A stretch of 64,000 nucleotides of DNA from an uncultured Alphaproteobacteria bacterium (GTDB lineage Bacteria; Pseudomonadota; Alphaproteobacteria; Rs-D84). Positions 51,185 to 60,715 of this stretch are shown piece after piece. Numbering within the stretch: the first letter of the stretch is position 1; each line of letters starts with the position of its first letter. Both the position numbers and the translations under genes were made by a program. The stretch is from the NCBI GenBank assembly GCA_944392565.1, contig CALXWX010000001.1, positions 189,444-253,443 of the forward strand. Direction: 5' to 3'. A model generated the notes under the pieces. That model was not told the DNA's origin and did not search any database. It worked only from the letters and a program-made list of their open reading frames with translations.

Positions 51185-52369
51185 TTATTTCTTTGCGACA
51201 ACAATCATCGCCGCCAACGCCCCAATCACCGCAGTTACACCCCACACCGCCGATGTTCCACCAAACGCCGCGATACACGCCGCCCCCAACATTGGCGCAA
51301 TAATATTTGGCAAATTAACACTGGTACGAAATATTCCATAATATTTTGTTTGCTCTGCTTTTTTTGTCCCATCAAAGAATAATAAATCATGCACAGATTC
51401 CATCAATGCCCCCGATATCTGCCACATAACAAAAATCGCCAACAATGGATAGCCTGTCACAAATGTTGCCAACGCTGAAAATATGGCAAAAGAAACGAAC
51501 CCTGCAACCAGCCATTTTTTCTTGCCATATCTGCGGACCAGCCGCGCCATCATTTCCGACAATATTAAATATGGAATAATCCCCAATGTTAATACCCAAC
51601 CCAACACATCTTTGGAAAATCCATTTTCAATAACAACAATCGGCACATATAAATATCGCATTGCACGCAATGAATAATACCCAAAGTTCACCGCATATGC
51701 GCGCGGCATTCCCGGGTGGCGAAAGAAAGCAATTGCATTTTTCCACAATGATTTCGCTGTTTTGCGTGGATCAACAGGTTTTATTTTTTTATCTTGCTGA
51801 ACAATTCTGAAATATTTAAACACCCCCCAACCTGCGAAATAAATCAATGCCGATGCAAAGAATGCCGCCCGATTATCATATTGATTTGCAATTGCAACCG
51901 CAATCATCGGTGCAAACAGCGCCCCCACATTCATCCATAAATGATACCGGGAATTTAAACGCGCCATACCAATTTTTCCCGAAAAATCAGACATAAACAG
52001 CGGTATTAAAACCCCAACCAGCGTTATTGCGATTCCGGTTGTATAATCCAGAATAATAAAAGTACTGGGACGGATAGAAAAACTCATCATCGCATAACAT
52101 ATCGCCAGCATCAGCATTGAAAAATAAAACACGCGAACCTTTGAATACCGACGAAACAGTTCATTTGCGAACAATCCGACAATCATACAAAACGCGGCAT
52201 AAATTCCGACATATACACCAACGACCGCCGAATTCATAAAAATTTCCATTAAAACCAGTGAATACACCGCATTATAAATACCATCTGCGAACCCAGTAAA
52301 TAACCCCAGGTTTGCAAACGAAAACCCGCTGACGCCACTTTTAACAGAAATATATTTATCCCGTGCCAT
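51185..52369 (-). CDS. MFS transporter
   Basis: A 394-residue protein with about 12 hydrophobic helices and the usual central cytoplasmic loop (QQDKKIKPVDPRKTAKSLWKN, around residue 190-205). No signature identifies a substrate; the A-type motif is weak (GLFANELFRRYSKVRVFY). It stands alone between recA and secB, with A-rich sequence upstream of its ATG and a secB terminator before it. Function unknown. Confidence 0.78.
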   Translation of the reverse strand: MARDKYISVKSGVSGFSFANLGLFTGFADGIYNAVYSLVLMEIFMNSAVVGVYVGIYAAFCMIVGLFANELFRRYSKVRVFYFSMLMLAICYAMMSFSIRPSTFIILDYTTGIAITLVGVLIPLFMSDFSGKIGMARLNSRYHLWMNVGALFAPMIAVAIANQYDNRAAFFASALIYFAGWGVFKYFRIVQQDKKIKPVDPRKTAKSLWKNAIAFFRHPGMPRAYAVNFGYYSLRAMRYLYVPIVVIENGFSKDVLGWVLTLGIIPYLILSEMMARLVRRYGKKKWLVAGFVSFAIFSALATFVTGYPLLAIFVMWQISGALMESVHDLLFFDGTKKAEQTKYYGIFRTSVNLPNIIAPMLGAACIAAFGGTSAVWGVTAVIGALAAMIVVAKK

Positions 52370-52407
52370 GCGCGCGTATTATATCATAAAAACACCAAAA
52401 ATAAAAA

Positions 52408-52430
52408 CCCCACGAAACAATTTCATGGGA
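52408..52430 (-). terminator. secB intrinsic terminator
   Basis: Minus-strand CCCA-T-GAAA pairs with TTTC-G-TGGG around a 3-nt loop, with one internal mismatch, followed by GTTTTTATTTTT. Confidence 0.7.
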
Positions 52431-52457
52431 TTTATATGCATATATATAATATGTATA

Positions 52458-52913
52458 TTATTTATTATTTGCCGGCGCGGCGGTTTGATTTTGTTTCTGT
52501 CTGTCTTCATACAGTTTTGCAAAATCAACCGGCTGCATAACAAATGCCGGGAAACCAGATTCTGCGGTCATACGCGTAATCAGCGCGCGTACAGACGGGA
52601 ACAGCAATGTTGGGACATCAATTAACAATGCGCGTTTTTTCGCTTCTTCGTCTTTTTCTTCGCCCATCTGAACCAAACCTGAATATGTTGATTCAATCAA
52701 GAATATAGATTTATCACCATCATTTAATTTAGAATGAACCTTGGTAATTAAATCAACCATGAATAAATTGTTTTCTGCGCCCTTGATTTGAATATCAATA
52801 TTTATTTCTAATTTTGCCTGACCGTTATCATTTTTAAAGAACAATTCCGGCACATTTGGGCTTTCAAAAGAGAAATCTTTTAAAAATTGTGAAATGATGT
52901 TAAATTTTGCCAT
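52458..52913 (-). CDS. secB: Protein-export chaperone SecB
   Basis: A 151-residue SecB: FLKDFSFESPNVPELFF opening, EINIDIQIKG, YSGLVQM and the C-terminal ALLIDVPTLLFPSVRALITRMTAESG then FPAFVMQPVDFAKLYEDR. It binds unfolded preproteins and passes them to SecA. Alphaproteobacterial SecB commonly sits near mltA, as here (divergent). Own terminator downstream. Confidence 0.95.
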   Translation of the reverse strand: MAKFNIISQFLKDFSFESPNVPELFFKNDNGQAKLEINIDIQIKGAENNLFMVDLITKVHSKLNDGDKSIFLIESTYSGLVQMGEEKDEEAKKRALLIDVPTLLFPSVRALITRMTAESGFPAFVMQPVDFAKLYEDRQKQNQTAAPANNK

Positions 52914-52995
52914 TGCGTTTACTCCTTTTTTTCCGCATCATTTTATGGTAATATAACATTATTGATACAGATTTACAAGTGGGGGGACCAATAAA

Positions 52996-54099
52996 ATGTT
53001 ATCTGGGGTAAAAAATATGCTGTTGCGCATAATGGGGGTTATATCATGTGTTGCGGCATTAACATCATGCGATTTGTCGACCCCAACCCACCACGGTGAT
53101 AATTCTGTAATTCCATCAAATTTAAAACGGGTATCATACAATGACCTGCCCGGTTGGCGTGATGATGATGTCAGATACGCATTACAGGCATTCCGTAATT
53201 CATGCCGCGCCCAAATTCAATACACTGGTCGTGTTGTCCCAGACCGCGAATTATTTGCTGAAAAATGCCGCATGTTGCCATCTGCATCGGCGGATGTTGC
53301 AACCGTACGCGCATGGTTTGAATCAAACTTTCAACCATACCAGGTATTTGACAATTCTGGCAATGACCGCGGATTATACACCGGATATTATTCACCGGTA
53401 ATCCCGGGTTGCCGCACAAAAACGGCACAATGCAACGAACCATTAATGGGCGTACCAACTGATGGTCGTAATTACAAGGGTGTGCCAAAGAAAACAATTG
53501 TTGAACAACAAATTGGTCGTCCATTATATTGGGCAAACATTGTTGATGTACAAAACATCCAGATTCAGGGCAGCGGCATGGTCCAACTGGACGATGGAAC
53601 ATTGGTAAAATTAAACTTTGCCGCGGTAAACGACATGCCATTTAAATCAATTGGCGAACAATTGCGCGCACGCGGCATACGCCCACCAAACGGATATTCC
53701 GCGGACGCCGTATGGCAATATTTAAAGCAAAATCCAACATTGGCCCGGGAAGTCATTTATAACAATCCGCGTTATGTGTATTTTTATGAATCCGTTCCAC
53801 CGGATGTAATTGGCAAATTGGGAACACCATTGTCCAAGATTCGTTCAATTGCAATGGATGACGATATTTATACATTGGGCATGCCGGTATATATTGACAC
53901 CAACCTGTCCGATGGTCGCCGGTTCAGTCGCCTGATGATTGCCCAAGACACCGGCAGTGCGATAAAGGGCTGGATACGCGCCGACATATTCTTTGGCAAG
54001 GGTGATGAGGCATATCAATTCGCCCACGGTCAGCACGCCCAGGGTCGCATGTATATCCTGATGCCCAAAGAATATTCATATGTCAAACCAACAGAATAA
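52996..54099 (+). CDS. mltA: Membrane-bound lytic murein transglycosylase A
   Basis: A 367-residue lipoprotein: signal peptide with lipobox AALTSC near residue 24. The MltA core includes DRGLYTGYYSPVIPGCRT, a double-psi barrel and the 3D domain with AQDTGSAIKGWIRADIFFGKG, where the Asp of AQDTG is the catalytic residue. It cleaves peptidoglycan with formation of anhydro ends. GGGGGGA before the first ATG supports this start. The stop lies inside the next gene (20-nt overlap). Confidence 0.93.
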   Translation: MLSGVKNMLLRIMGVISCVAALTSCDLSTPTHHGDNSVIPSNLKRVSYNDLPGWRDDDVRYALQAFRNSCRAQIQYTGRVVPDRELFAEKCRMLPSASADVATVRAWFESNFQPYQVFDNSGNDRGLYTGYYSPVIPGCRTKTAQCNEPLMGVPTDGRNYKGVPKKTIVEQQIGRPLYWANIVDVQNIQIQGSGMVQLDDGTLVKLNFAAVNDMPFKSIGEQLRARGIRPPNGYSADAVWQYLKQNPTLAREVIYNNPRYVYFYESVPPDVIGKLGTPLSKIRSIAMDDDIYTLGMPVYIDTNLSDGRRFSRLMIAQDTGSAIKGWIRADIFFGKGDEAYQFAHGQHAQGRMYILMPKEYSYVKPTE

Positions 54100-54412
54100 G
54101 AAAATATTTACACGCACTGCCCGCCCCCAAACAATTGCCGGGGCGATGGGCGGACTGTTGCGAATATTCGGCGTGCGCGCATCTGATTCTGATTTGGTTG
54201 CGCGTTGGACGGAAATAATGGGATCTGAAATCGCGAACATTGCAAACATTGCCGCAATAAAAAAAATGCGTGACGGACGATTTAATATAACACTGCGCCC
54301 AACAAATCCGGCATTTACATTGCAATTATCATATATGTCCGATGAAATAAAAAATAAAATAAATAAATATTTCGGTCGCGATGCGGTCGCAAAAATCAGT
54401 TTTCGAAAATAA
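54080..54412 (+). CDS. DciA-family (DUF721) helicase-loader protein
   Basis: A 110-residue protein with the DUF721 pattern: VRASDSDLVARWTEIMGSEIANIANI (a W..IVG-like segment) and a KH-like beta-alpha region LRPTNPAFTLQLSYMSDEIKNKINKYFG. DciA proteins assist loading of DnaB in bacteria without DnaC. Starts within the end of mltA with 20-nt overlap. N-terminal Arg/Lys-rich tail. Assignment is by motif and size. Confidence 0.75.
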   Translation: MSNQQNKKIFTRTARPQTIAGAMGGLLRIFGVRASDSDLVARWTEIMGSEIANIANIAAIKKMRDGRFNITLRPTNPAFTLQLSYMSDEIKNKINKYFGRDAVAKISFRK

Positions 54413-54427
54413 TCACTGGAAAAATAA

Positions 54428-54550
54428 AACACCACACCCAGTTCCCCTCCCAGCGATTCCACAGGTGTCGCCGCCGAATAAGTGAAAAAATGAAGCACTG
54501 TGCCAAGTTCCTCTCTATGGAGGGGTGCCGCGCAGCGGCGGGGTGGTCAG
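54428..54550. repeat. GC-rich palindromic intergenic repeat
   Basis: Between dciA and the next terminator lies a GC-rich stretch unlike the surrounding sequence. It contains ACCACACCC and CCCCTCC on the left, mirrored by GGAGGGG and GGGGTGGT on the right, with GCCGC-GCA-GCGGC forming a hairpin in the right half. This GGAGGGGTGCC...GGGGTGGT pattern resembles dispersed palindromic repeats seen in many uncultured bacterial genomes. Short frames across it (54500-54739, 54525-54785) read as RGG-rich peptides and are artefacts of the repeat. Confidence 0.6.
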
Positions 54551-54607
54551 AGAATACAAGAAAGTGCTACATCTTTATTCGCCCTTGTCATTACCATGCA
54601 CCACAAT

Positions 54608-54635
54608 AAAAAATCGCCCAAACAGGCGATTTTTT
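54608..54635. terminator. Bidirectional terminator between dciA and the 54.6 kb membrane gene
   Basis: AAAAAATCGCC (54608-54618) pairs perfectly with GGCGATTTTTT (54625-54635) across a 6-nt loop. A-run on one side and T-run on the other make it active in both directions. Confidence 0.85.
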
Positions 54636-54912
54636 ATTTCATCATTTTTCTTTCCCACCATATGGCAATTGCCGGTACCAAAAATAAAACAACACCGGTC
54701 AATCCCCATACCGCCAATGTACCAATTGACGACAAATAAAACATTGGTGCTGACAATCCTGTTAACACAACGCCCAAGAAAATAAATCCCGGGATGAATG
54801 TCAACAGCCACACAATAATTGCCAAAATTGTATTAACCGCAAAGGCGCGCATCAATGTACGCTGTATCGACAACATTTTCATTTCATGCATTTCAATATA
54901 TTCTTTTTTCAT
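54634..54912 (-). CDS. Small membrane protein, three hydrophobic segments, unknown
   Basis: A 92-residue protein starting MKKEYIEMHEMKMLSIQR, chosen because AAAGGGGGC precedes this ATG. A charged N-terminus is followed by hydrophobic segments at about 27-45, 48-65 and 70-88. No family recognised. It ends in a basic ERKMMK tail. It lies downstream of ruvC on the same strand with a 51-nt gap. Confidence 0.6.
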   Translation of the reverse strand: MKKEYIEMHEMKMLSIQRTLMRAFAVNTILAIIVWLLTFIPGFIFLGVVLTGLSAPMFYLSSIGTLAVWGLTGVVLFLVPAIAIWWERKMMK

Positions 54913-54963
54913 TTTTGCCCCCTTTGACTGGTCATAATAATTATACCATAAAAACACAATATA

Positions 54964-55440
54964 TCAAAATTTGAATCTGGTCATATTGGCATGTGTCAGC
55001 GCAATTGCAATCGCATCACTTTCATCCGCGGTTTTTGGGTTTGCCGCCGGTAATAACATACGCACCATTTTATATACTTGCTCCTTATCCGCATGCCCCG
55101 CCGATGTCAGTGCTTTTTTTATAACATTTGGTTCATATTCAAAAATCGGAATATCACGATTTGCCACGGCAACAATTGATGCCGCACGCGCATGCCCCAA
55201 CGCCAGCGTTGTTTGTGGATTTTTATTTACGAATGTAATTTCAATGCTGCACGCGTCTGGCGAAAATTTATCACACAATTCATCCACCCCACGAAAGATA
55301 ATTGCCAATCGCGCTGGCAATGGTAATGCCGTCTTTGGTAAAATTACACCACTGGCAACATAACGATATTGCGCACCATTTACATCAATCACTGCCCACC
55401 CTGTATGCAACAGCCCCGGATCAATTCCCAAAATTCGCAT
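54964..55440 (-). CDS. ruvC: Holliday junction endonuclease RuvC
   Basis: A 158-residue protein. Catalytic acidic residues: Asp in RILGIDPGLLHTGWAVID, Glu in CSIEITFVNKNPQTTL, and the DESDAIAIAL pair at the C-terminus, with KKALTSAGHADKEQV before it. It cuts Holliday junctions with RuvAB. RuvA is encoded divergently at 56295; ruvB is not in the window. yebC lies upstream with a terminator between. Confidence 0.93.
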   Translation of the reverse strand: MRILGIDPGLLHTGWAVIDVNGAQYRYVASGVILPKTALPLPARLAIIFRGVDELCDKFSPDACSIEITFVNKNPQTTLALGHARAASIVAVANRDIPIFEYEPNVIKKALTSAGHADKEQVYKMVRMLLPAANPKTADESDAIAIALTHANMTRFKF

Positions 55441-55482
55441 TTATATCACCATATATTTATATACATATATAATATATAAAAA

Positions 55483-55500
55483 GTGCCGCATATGCGACAC
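55483..55500 (-). terminator. yebC intrinsic terminator
   Basis: On the minus strand GTG-T-CGCAT pairs with ATGCG-G-CAC (one mismatch), followed by TTTTTATATATT. It separates yebC from ruvC. Confidence 0.7.
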
Positions 55501-55525
55501 CTTTATTTTTACCAAATGACCGAAA

Positions 55526-56242
55526 TTACGCGGCTGCGGTAAAGACCCGCTGCACATCGTCATTATCGTCCAACGCATCAACCAGTTTTTCAACCTTGGC
55601 ATATGTTTCATCATCCAAATCCATTGGCATATTTGGAATCCATGTTAATTCTGCTTTTTCTGGTTCGCCCAGTTTATCCGACAACACTTTTTGCACAGTC
55701 ATAAAATCATCTGGTTTCGTTGTTATGATAAAGCCTTCTTCATCTGATTCCAGATTATCGGCATTTGCATCCATAATGATTTCCATCATTTCATCTTCTG
55801 TTTTGCCAATTGATGCCGGATAGAAAATCTGACCAGCGCGTGTGAACATGAAAACAACGCTGCCCTCTTCACCCATATTACCGCCATTTTTGGCAAATAT
55901 ATTACGAACCTCTGGCACAGTGCGGCGTGGATTGTCGGTTAATGCCTCTACAATAACTGGGACCGCACCCGGACCATACCCTTCGTACCGAACGGCAACA
56001 TAGTTTTCTGTATTTGCGCCCGATGCCTTGTCAATTGCGCGTTTAATATTGTCATTTGGCATCGAATTCTTGCGTGCATTCAGAATCGCCAGTCGCAAGC
56101 GCGGGTTATTATCCGGATTTTTATCACCCAACTTTGCCGCCATTGTTATTTCACGCGCCAGTTTAGTAAACAAACCACTGCGCGCGGCATCCACTGCACC
56201 CTTTTTGTGCTGAATATTATGCCATTTGCTGTGTCCACTCAT
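55526..56242 (-). CDS. yebC: YebC/PmpR-family protein
   Basis: A 238-residue protein: MSGHSKWHNIQHKKGAVDAA opening, ARKNSMPNDNIKRAIDKASG and YEGYGPGAVPVIVEALTDN. YebC-family proteins act as transcription regulators in some species and, in others, help ribosomes through difficult proline motifs. Usual neighbour of ruvC. Three-domain alpha/beta structure expected; length normal. Confidence 0.93.
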   Translation of the reverse strand: MSGHSKWHNIQHKKGAVDAARSGLFTKLAREITMAAKLGDKNPDNNPRLRLAILNARKNSMPNDNIKRAIDKASGANTENYVAVRYEGYGPGAVPVIVEALTDNPRRTVPEVRNIFAKNGGNMGEEGSVVFMFTRAGQIFYPASIGKTEDEMMEIIMDANADNLESDEEGFIITTKPDDFMTVQKVLSDKLGEPEKAELTWIPNMPMDLDDETYAKVEKLVDALDDNDDVQRVFTAAA

Positions 56243-56294
56243 AATTTGACCTTTTATATATCTTGGATTAAAATTACTGACAAAAGGATAACAA

Positions 56295-56870
56295 ATGATT
56301 GGAAAATTGCAAGGAATTGTTGATTACGCCGGCGATGATTTCATTATCTTGATGGCGGGACCCGTGGGGTACAAGGTTTTTACCCCCGAATACCTGACCC
56401 CGAAAACAACCGTATCATTATGGATTGAAACCGTTGTACGCGAAGATTCCATTCGTCTGTTTGGTTTTTCCAGTCTGCAATCACAAAACCTGTTTGTACA
56501 GTTAACCGGGGTATCTGGCGTTGGCGCGCGTATTGCCATGGCAATCATGCGAACGATACAAGCCGACACATTAATGTCAGCAATTGCCACGGGTGATGCC
56601 AAGACAATCGCCACCGCCCCTGGCGTTGGGAAAAAGGTCGCAGAAAAAATTATCGTCGAACTTAAAAATAAAATTGCCGGCACCACATTCAGCTTTGCAT
56701 CTAACGCGGCATCTGGCGCCCTGCCCGATTTGCTGGCAGCACTGGAATCATTGGGATACCGCAGACTGGATATCGTGGACATGGCGCAAAAATTGGTCGC
56801 CGCAAACCCAGATACAGATGTATCCAAACTGGTACCAATGGCACTAAAAGAAATCAGTGGGAATAAATAA
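56295..56870 (+). CDS. ruvA: Holliday junction branch migration protein RuvA
   Basis: A 191-residue protein: domain I OB-fold (MIGKLQGIVDYAGDDFIIL), domain II helix-hairpin-helix (FVQLTGVSGVGARIAMAIM and TAPGVGKKVAEKIIVELKN), a flexible linker and a C-terminal domain III that contacts RuvB. AAGGA precedes the ATG. Followed 2 nt later by mnmE rather than ruvB. Divergent from yebC. Confidence 0.94.
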   Translation: MIGKLQGIVDYAGDDFIILMAGPVGYKVFTPEYLTPKTTVSLWIETVVREDSIRLFGFSSLQSQNLFVQLTGVSGVGARIAMAIMRTIQADTLMSAIATGDAKTIATAPGVGKKVAEKIIVELKNKIAGTTFSFASNAASGALPDLLAALESLGYRRLDIVDMAQKLVAANPDTDVSKLVPMALKEISGNK

Positions 56871-56872
56871 AT

Positions 56873-58183
56873 ATGAACAATAATGACATAATTTTTGCCC
56901 TGTCATCAGGACACGGAAAATCAGGGGTCGCCGTAATTCGTGTATCGGGCGATGATTTACGCGACCTGTTTTTAAAAATTACAAATCGTAAATCCGCAGA
57001 TGCACGCCATGCATATTTTGCAAATATGCGCGATAATTCCGGTGATTTAATTGACCAGGTTATCGCGATATACTTTGCCGCGCCACACTCGTTCACCGGC
57101 ACAGATATTATTGAAATACATTCCCATGGCGCACCGGCGGTAATTGAAAAAATATTTGAATATTTGCACGCCAACAACGCCCGCATGGCAATGCCTGGGG
57201 AATTTTCACGACGCGCATTTTATAATAACAAAATGGATCTGGCTGATATTGATGGTCTGGCGGCATTGCTGGATGCCCAAACCGATGCCCAGCGTAAATC
57301 CGCACTGGCATCCATGATGGGCGGGGACAGCGAAATATACAACGCATGGCGAACCCAGATGATTGAAATTTCCGCATACGCGGCGGCGATGCTGGATTAT
57401 GCAGATGATGAGTTACCCACAAACATCGGTCAAACAATCCGCGAAAAAACAAAAACATTATACGACGAAATCAGTGCGGCCATTTCGCGCTATACAGCGG
57501 TTCGCGCCATCCGCAGCGGTTTTAATGTTGTATTGGCGGGCGATACAAATGTTGGTAAATCATCATTGTTTAACGCAATTGTCGGATCAAATCGCGCAAT
57601 TGTATCAGATATCCCTGGCACAACCCGCGATGTCGTATCAACCAATTTGGACATTGGCGGATACATGGTAAATTTATCAGACACGGCGGGACTGCGTACA
57701 ACAGATGACACAATTGAACAGATTGGAATTGCCCGCACAAAATCTGAAATTGAAAACGCTGATATAATAATAAATGTATACAGCACAGAAAACAATCCGC
57801 GTATTCCAAAAACAATAAAGCCAAATGAAATTTATGTAATAAATAAATCAGATTTAAATCCGAACACAAAATTCGATAACGCAATATATACATCCACAAA
57901 ATCTGGCGTGGGCATTCGTGAATTAACCACCACCCTGTGTGATAAAATATCAGAAATTGCAAAAACCGCTGAAAATGGTGTTGCGGTCAATGCCCGCACC
58001 CGCGATTTGTTGGTAAATGCCGCCGATGAATTAAAATCTGCACTGGATGCACCGGTGGAAAATTATGACATATTTTCCGAACATACCCGCCGCGCCGCAG
58101 ACGCCATTGGTCGAATCCTGGGGACCATCACCGCCGCGGATGTCTTGGACGCTACATTTTCACAATTGTGTCTGGGCAAGTAA
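56873..58183 (+). CDS. mnmE: tRNA modification GTPase MnmE
   Basis: A 436-residue protein. N-terminal formyl-tetrahydrofolate-binding domain (MNNNDIIFALSSGHGKSGVAV... with PGEFSRRAFYNNKMDLADIDGLAALLDAQT), inserted G domain with G1 LAGDTNVGKSSLFNA, G3 DTAGLR, G4 NKSD, and the C-terminal FCIGK-like end reading LCLGK. With MnmG it makes the cmnm5U34 modification in tRNA. Complete. Co-transcribed with ruvA. Confidence 0.95.
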   Translation: MNNNDIIFALSSGHGKSGVAVIRVSGDDLRDLFLKITNRKSADARHAYFANMRDNSGDLIDQVIAIYFAAPHSFTGTDIIEIHSHGAPAVIEKIFEYLHANNARMAMPGEFSRRAFYNNKMDLADIDGLAALLDAQTDAQRKSALASMMGGDSEIYNAWRTQMIEISAYAAAMLDYADDELPTNIGQTIREKTKTLYDEISAAISRYTAVRAIRSGFNVVLAGDTNVGKSSLFNAIVGSNRAIVSDIPGTTRDVVSTNLDIGGYMVNLSDTAGLRTTDDTIEQIGIARTKSEIENADIIINVYSTENNPRIPKTIKPNEIYVINKSDLNPNTKFDNAIYTSTKSGVGIRELTTTLCDKISEIAKTAENGVAVNARTRDLLVNAADELKSALDAPVENYDIFSEHTRRAADAIGRILGTITAADVLDATFSQLCLGK

Positions 58184-58261
58184 TTTATCAAACAAACAAA
58201 ATAACCGCATGAAAACACACAATATTTTATTAAATTACAAAATTACTTTAACTTTATATTA

Positions 58262-58300
58262 TGAATAAAAAATCGGGGCATTCGCCCCGATTTTTATTCA
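58262..58300. terminator. Bidirectional terminator between mnmE and acyl-CoA synthetase
   Basis: AAATCGGGGC pairs with GCCCCGATTT around ATTC, extended by GAATAAA/TTTATTC arms. About 80 nt of A/T-rich sequence with no gene separates it from the mnmE stop. Confidence 0.85.
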
Positions 58301-59874
58301 TGTCTATCTGGATATTTACCTTCTATCAAATTCTGTCGCACAACATGATGTTTTACCTTTTGCGTGCTGGTTGTGGGCAAATCATCTGTTGTCATGGCAA
58401 AGTGTGTCACCCATTTATACGATGCAACTTTTTTATTTGCCTGGGCAATGGCATTACCCAATTTTTCCAGTGTCATATCCGGTTCAACACTAAACACACC
58501 GTATGTCACGGTTTTATTTTTAACCCGATGTTCAAACACTGCAACATTTTTTACCCCTGGAATTTCCATAAACAGAGCTTCCAATTCATCAGGATAGACA
58601 TTTTTCCCAGAATCCAGAACGATAACCTGTTTTTTACGACCGGCAAAATGTAATTCGCCGTTTTTATCCATCGACACCATATCCCCGGTATTAAAGAATC
58701 CGCGTTCGTCAAACACCTGTTCATTTACAGCCTGGTTATTTAAATATCCACCAAACACTTGATGACCACGAACCCACAACACCCCAATGCCGTCTTCATT
58801 TTTATCACGAATTTCGCATTCATTGTTTGTAGTGGGTCCCCCAAAGGCGAACGGGAATCTCTTCTTGGTCGGTTTTGAAATACAGATTGGTCCAACCGTT
58901 TCAGTTAACCCATATCCCTGAATAAATGTCAGCCCCAACCGTTCATAGAATGTTTCCACCTCTGGCTTGGTTGCGGCGCCACCGGCAATCAGCAATTTTG
59001 CCCGCCCACCAAACACCGCCAAAACAGGTTCTTGGACTTTTTTAACCAATTTACCCAAACCAATTTTTTTCAATGTTTTGCCATACTTTAACACTATGGA
59101 CGCCAGCCACCATTTATGTTGTGCCTTGATATTTTCAATTATACGATTACGCAACACTTCCCACAAACGCGGCACCGCCGGTATCACATGTGGGCGATAT
59201 TGCTTGAAATCTGCCATAATTTCTTTTGGATTGATACTGGGCTGCAACAATACCCCGGCGCCATAGTGCAATGTTGCCAATAATTCAACCGCAAATCCGA
59301 AAATATGATACATTGGCAAGAATCCATACATAATGAATCCCGGTTTAATCCATTCATGCATATCTTCCAGTGAATTTGCACATTCGATTAAATTAAAGTG
59401 TGTTAATGGCACAACCTTTGGTGTACCGGTTGATCCCGATGTAAATGACATCGTTGCCACATCCAGTGATTCCACCTTGGCCGGTTTTAATTTTGGATCT
59501 ATTTTTCCATCTTTCTTGGTTATATCATAAAACTTGAATTTTTTTGTTTTATAAAAGAACGACGGTTCCGCACATACAATGTGGCAATCGGTTGTTTCCG
59601 TCATGTTATCGTATTCAAACGGCGTCAGATTCGTATCCAACAGCAACGCCACACCGCCCAGATACCATATTGCAAACAGTGTTATTGGAAATTCTGGGAT
59701 ATTGTGTGCCAAGACCCCAACAACATCGCCCTTTTTAACACCCGCCGCATGTAATGACGCCGCACGCGCCTTTACCAAATCAATAAAACCGGTGAATGTA
59801 ACATTCTCACGCACCAGAAATAAATTGTCTGGATGTTCGGCAGTTGTCCGTTCCAGCAATTGATACATATTCAT
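58294..59874 (-). CDS. Long-chain acyl-CoA synthetase / AMP-binding enzyme
   Basis: A 526-residue ANL-family enzyme. P-loop motif MSFTSGSTGTPKVVPLTH, the YGLTETVGPICISKP segment, GFFNTGDMVSMDKNGELHFAGRKK and a C-terminal domain with DDLPTTSTQKVKHHVVR. It activates a carboxylate (probably fatty acid) via an acyl-AMP. FadD-like overall; the substrate pocket cannot be assigned. The ATG has AAGGGAA upstream. Single-gene unit, divergent from xthA. Confidence 0.84.
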   Translation of the reverse strand: MNMYQLLERTTAEHPDNLFLVRENVTFTGFIDLVKARAASLHAAGVKKGDVVGVLAHNIPEFPITLFAIWYLGGVALLLDTNLTPFEYDNMTETTDCHIVCAEPSFFYKTKKFKFYDITKKDGKIDPKLKPAKVESLDVATMSFTSGSTGTPKVVPLTHFNLIECANSLEDMHEWIKPGFIMYGFLPMYHIFGFAVELLATLHYGAGVLLQPSINPKEIMADFKQYRPHVIPAVPRLWEVLRNRIIENIKAQHKWWLASIVLKYGKTLKKIGLGKLVKKVQEPVLAVFGGRAKLLIAGGAATKPEVETFYERLGLTFIQGYGLTETVGPICISKPTKKRFPFAFGGPTTNNECEIRDKNEDGIGVLWVRGHQVFGGYLNNQAVNEQVFDERGFFNTGDMVSMDKNGELHFAGRKKQVIVLDSGKNVYPDELEALFMEIPGVKNVAVFEHRVKNKTVTYGVFSVEPDMTLEKLGNAIAQANKKVASYKWVTHFAMTTDDLPTTSTQKVKHHVVRQNLIEGKYPDRHE

Positions 59875-59944
59875 AATAAAAATTCCCTTGTGTTTTTTAT
59901 ATTGGACAGATTATATTATATCCACCAAGGAAAAGATTGCAAAC

Positions 59945-60715
59945 ATGAAAATACTAACACTAAATATCAACTCTATCCGCGCCCACGCAGAAAGCTTTAT
60001 CGATATTTTGCGCGCTGGAGAATATGACACAATTCTGGTCCAAGAATTAAAGGTTGAAACCGCGGGTTTTCCCCACAACCTGTTTGATGAATATGGATAT
60101 AATGTAAAGGTTTTTGGTCAAAAATCATGGAATGGCGTTGCAACATTTTCAAAATATTCAATCGAAGATACCACCATTGGCATGCCGAATTATTCTGACC
60201 CAAACGCGCGATTTATCGAATGCGTTATTGATGGACGCGTGCGTGTTATAAATGTTTATATGCCAAATGGCGACACGGTTGATTCACCAAAATTCCCATA
60301 CAAACTGGAATGGATGCGCGCATTTACAGATTATATTTCACAATATATAAATTCACCTGAACCTGTAATTATTGGCGGTGATTATAATGTCGCCCTGACT
60401 GATGCTGATGTATGGAAACCATCAAACTATGTTGGTATTGCAATTGCGGCACCGGCGGCGCGGGAAATAATGCAATCATGGTTGTCTGCTGGCTGGACTG
60501 ATGTGTGGCGCAAAATGCACCCCGACACAATTGATTACACATGGTACGGATATCGTGGCCGTGATACAATTGGGAACAAGCAAGGATTGCGCCTGGATTA
60601 CTTTCTGGCAAACCCGGCGGCAATGCAATTGATTAAGTCATGCGAAATTGATATGAACCCGCGTTTGGCACCCAAGCCCACCGACCATTGTGGATTGGTA
60701 TTGGAATTGGATTAA
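59945..60715 (+). CDS. xthA: Exonuclease III-family AP endonuclease
   Basis: A 256-residue EEP-fold protein starting MKILTLNINSIRAHAE. Motifs: ILVQELKVE (metal-binding Glu), IIGGDYNVA, the segment SAGWTDVWRKMHPD, RLDYFLANP and PTDHCGLVLELD with the catalytic Asp-His. It repairs abasic sites and 3' ends. AAGGAAAA precedes the ATG. Converges with addB (4-nt overlap). Confidence 0.92.
   Translation: MKILTLNINSIRAHAESFIDILRAGEYDTILVQELKVETAGFPHNLFDEYGYNVKVFGQKSWNGVATFSKYSIEDTTIGMPNYSDPNARFIECVIDGRVRVINVYMPNGDTVDSPKFPYKLEWMRAFTDYISQYINSPEPVIIGGDYNVALTDADVWKPSNYVGIAIAAPAAREIMQSWLSAGWTDVWRKMHPDTIDYTWYGYRGRDTIGNKQGLRLDYFLANPAAMQLIKSCEIDMNPRLAPKPTDHCGLVLELD

Noticed and set aside
54500-54785. Short RGG-type plus-strand frames
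   Set aside because: They are translations of the palindromic repeat and run through a bidirectional terminator.
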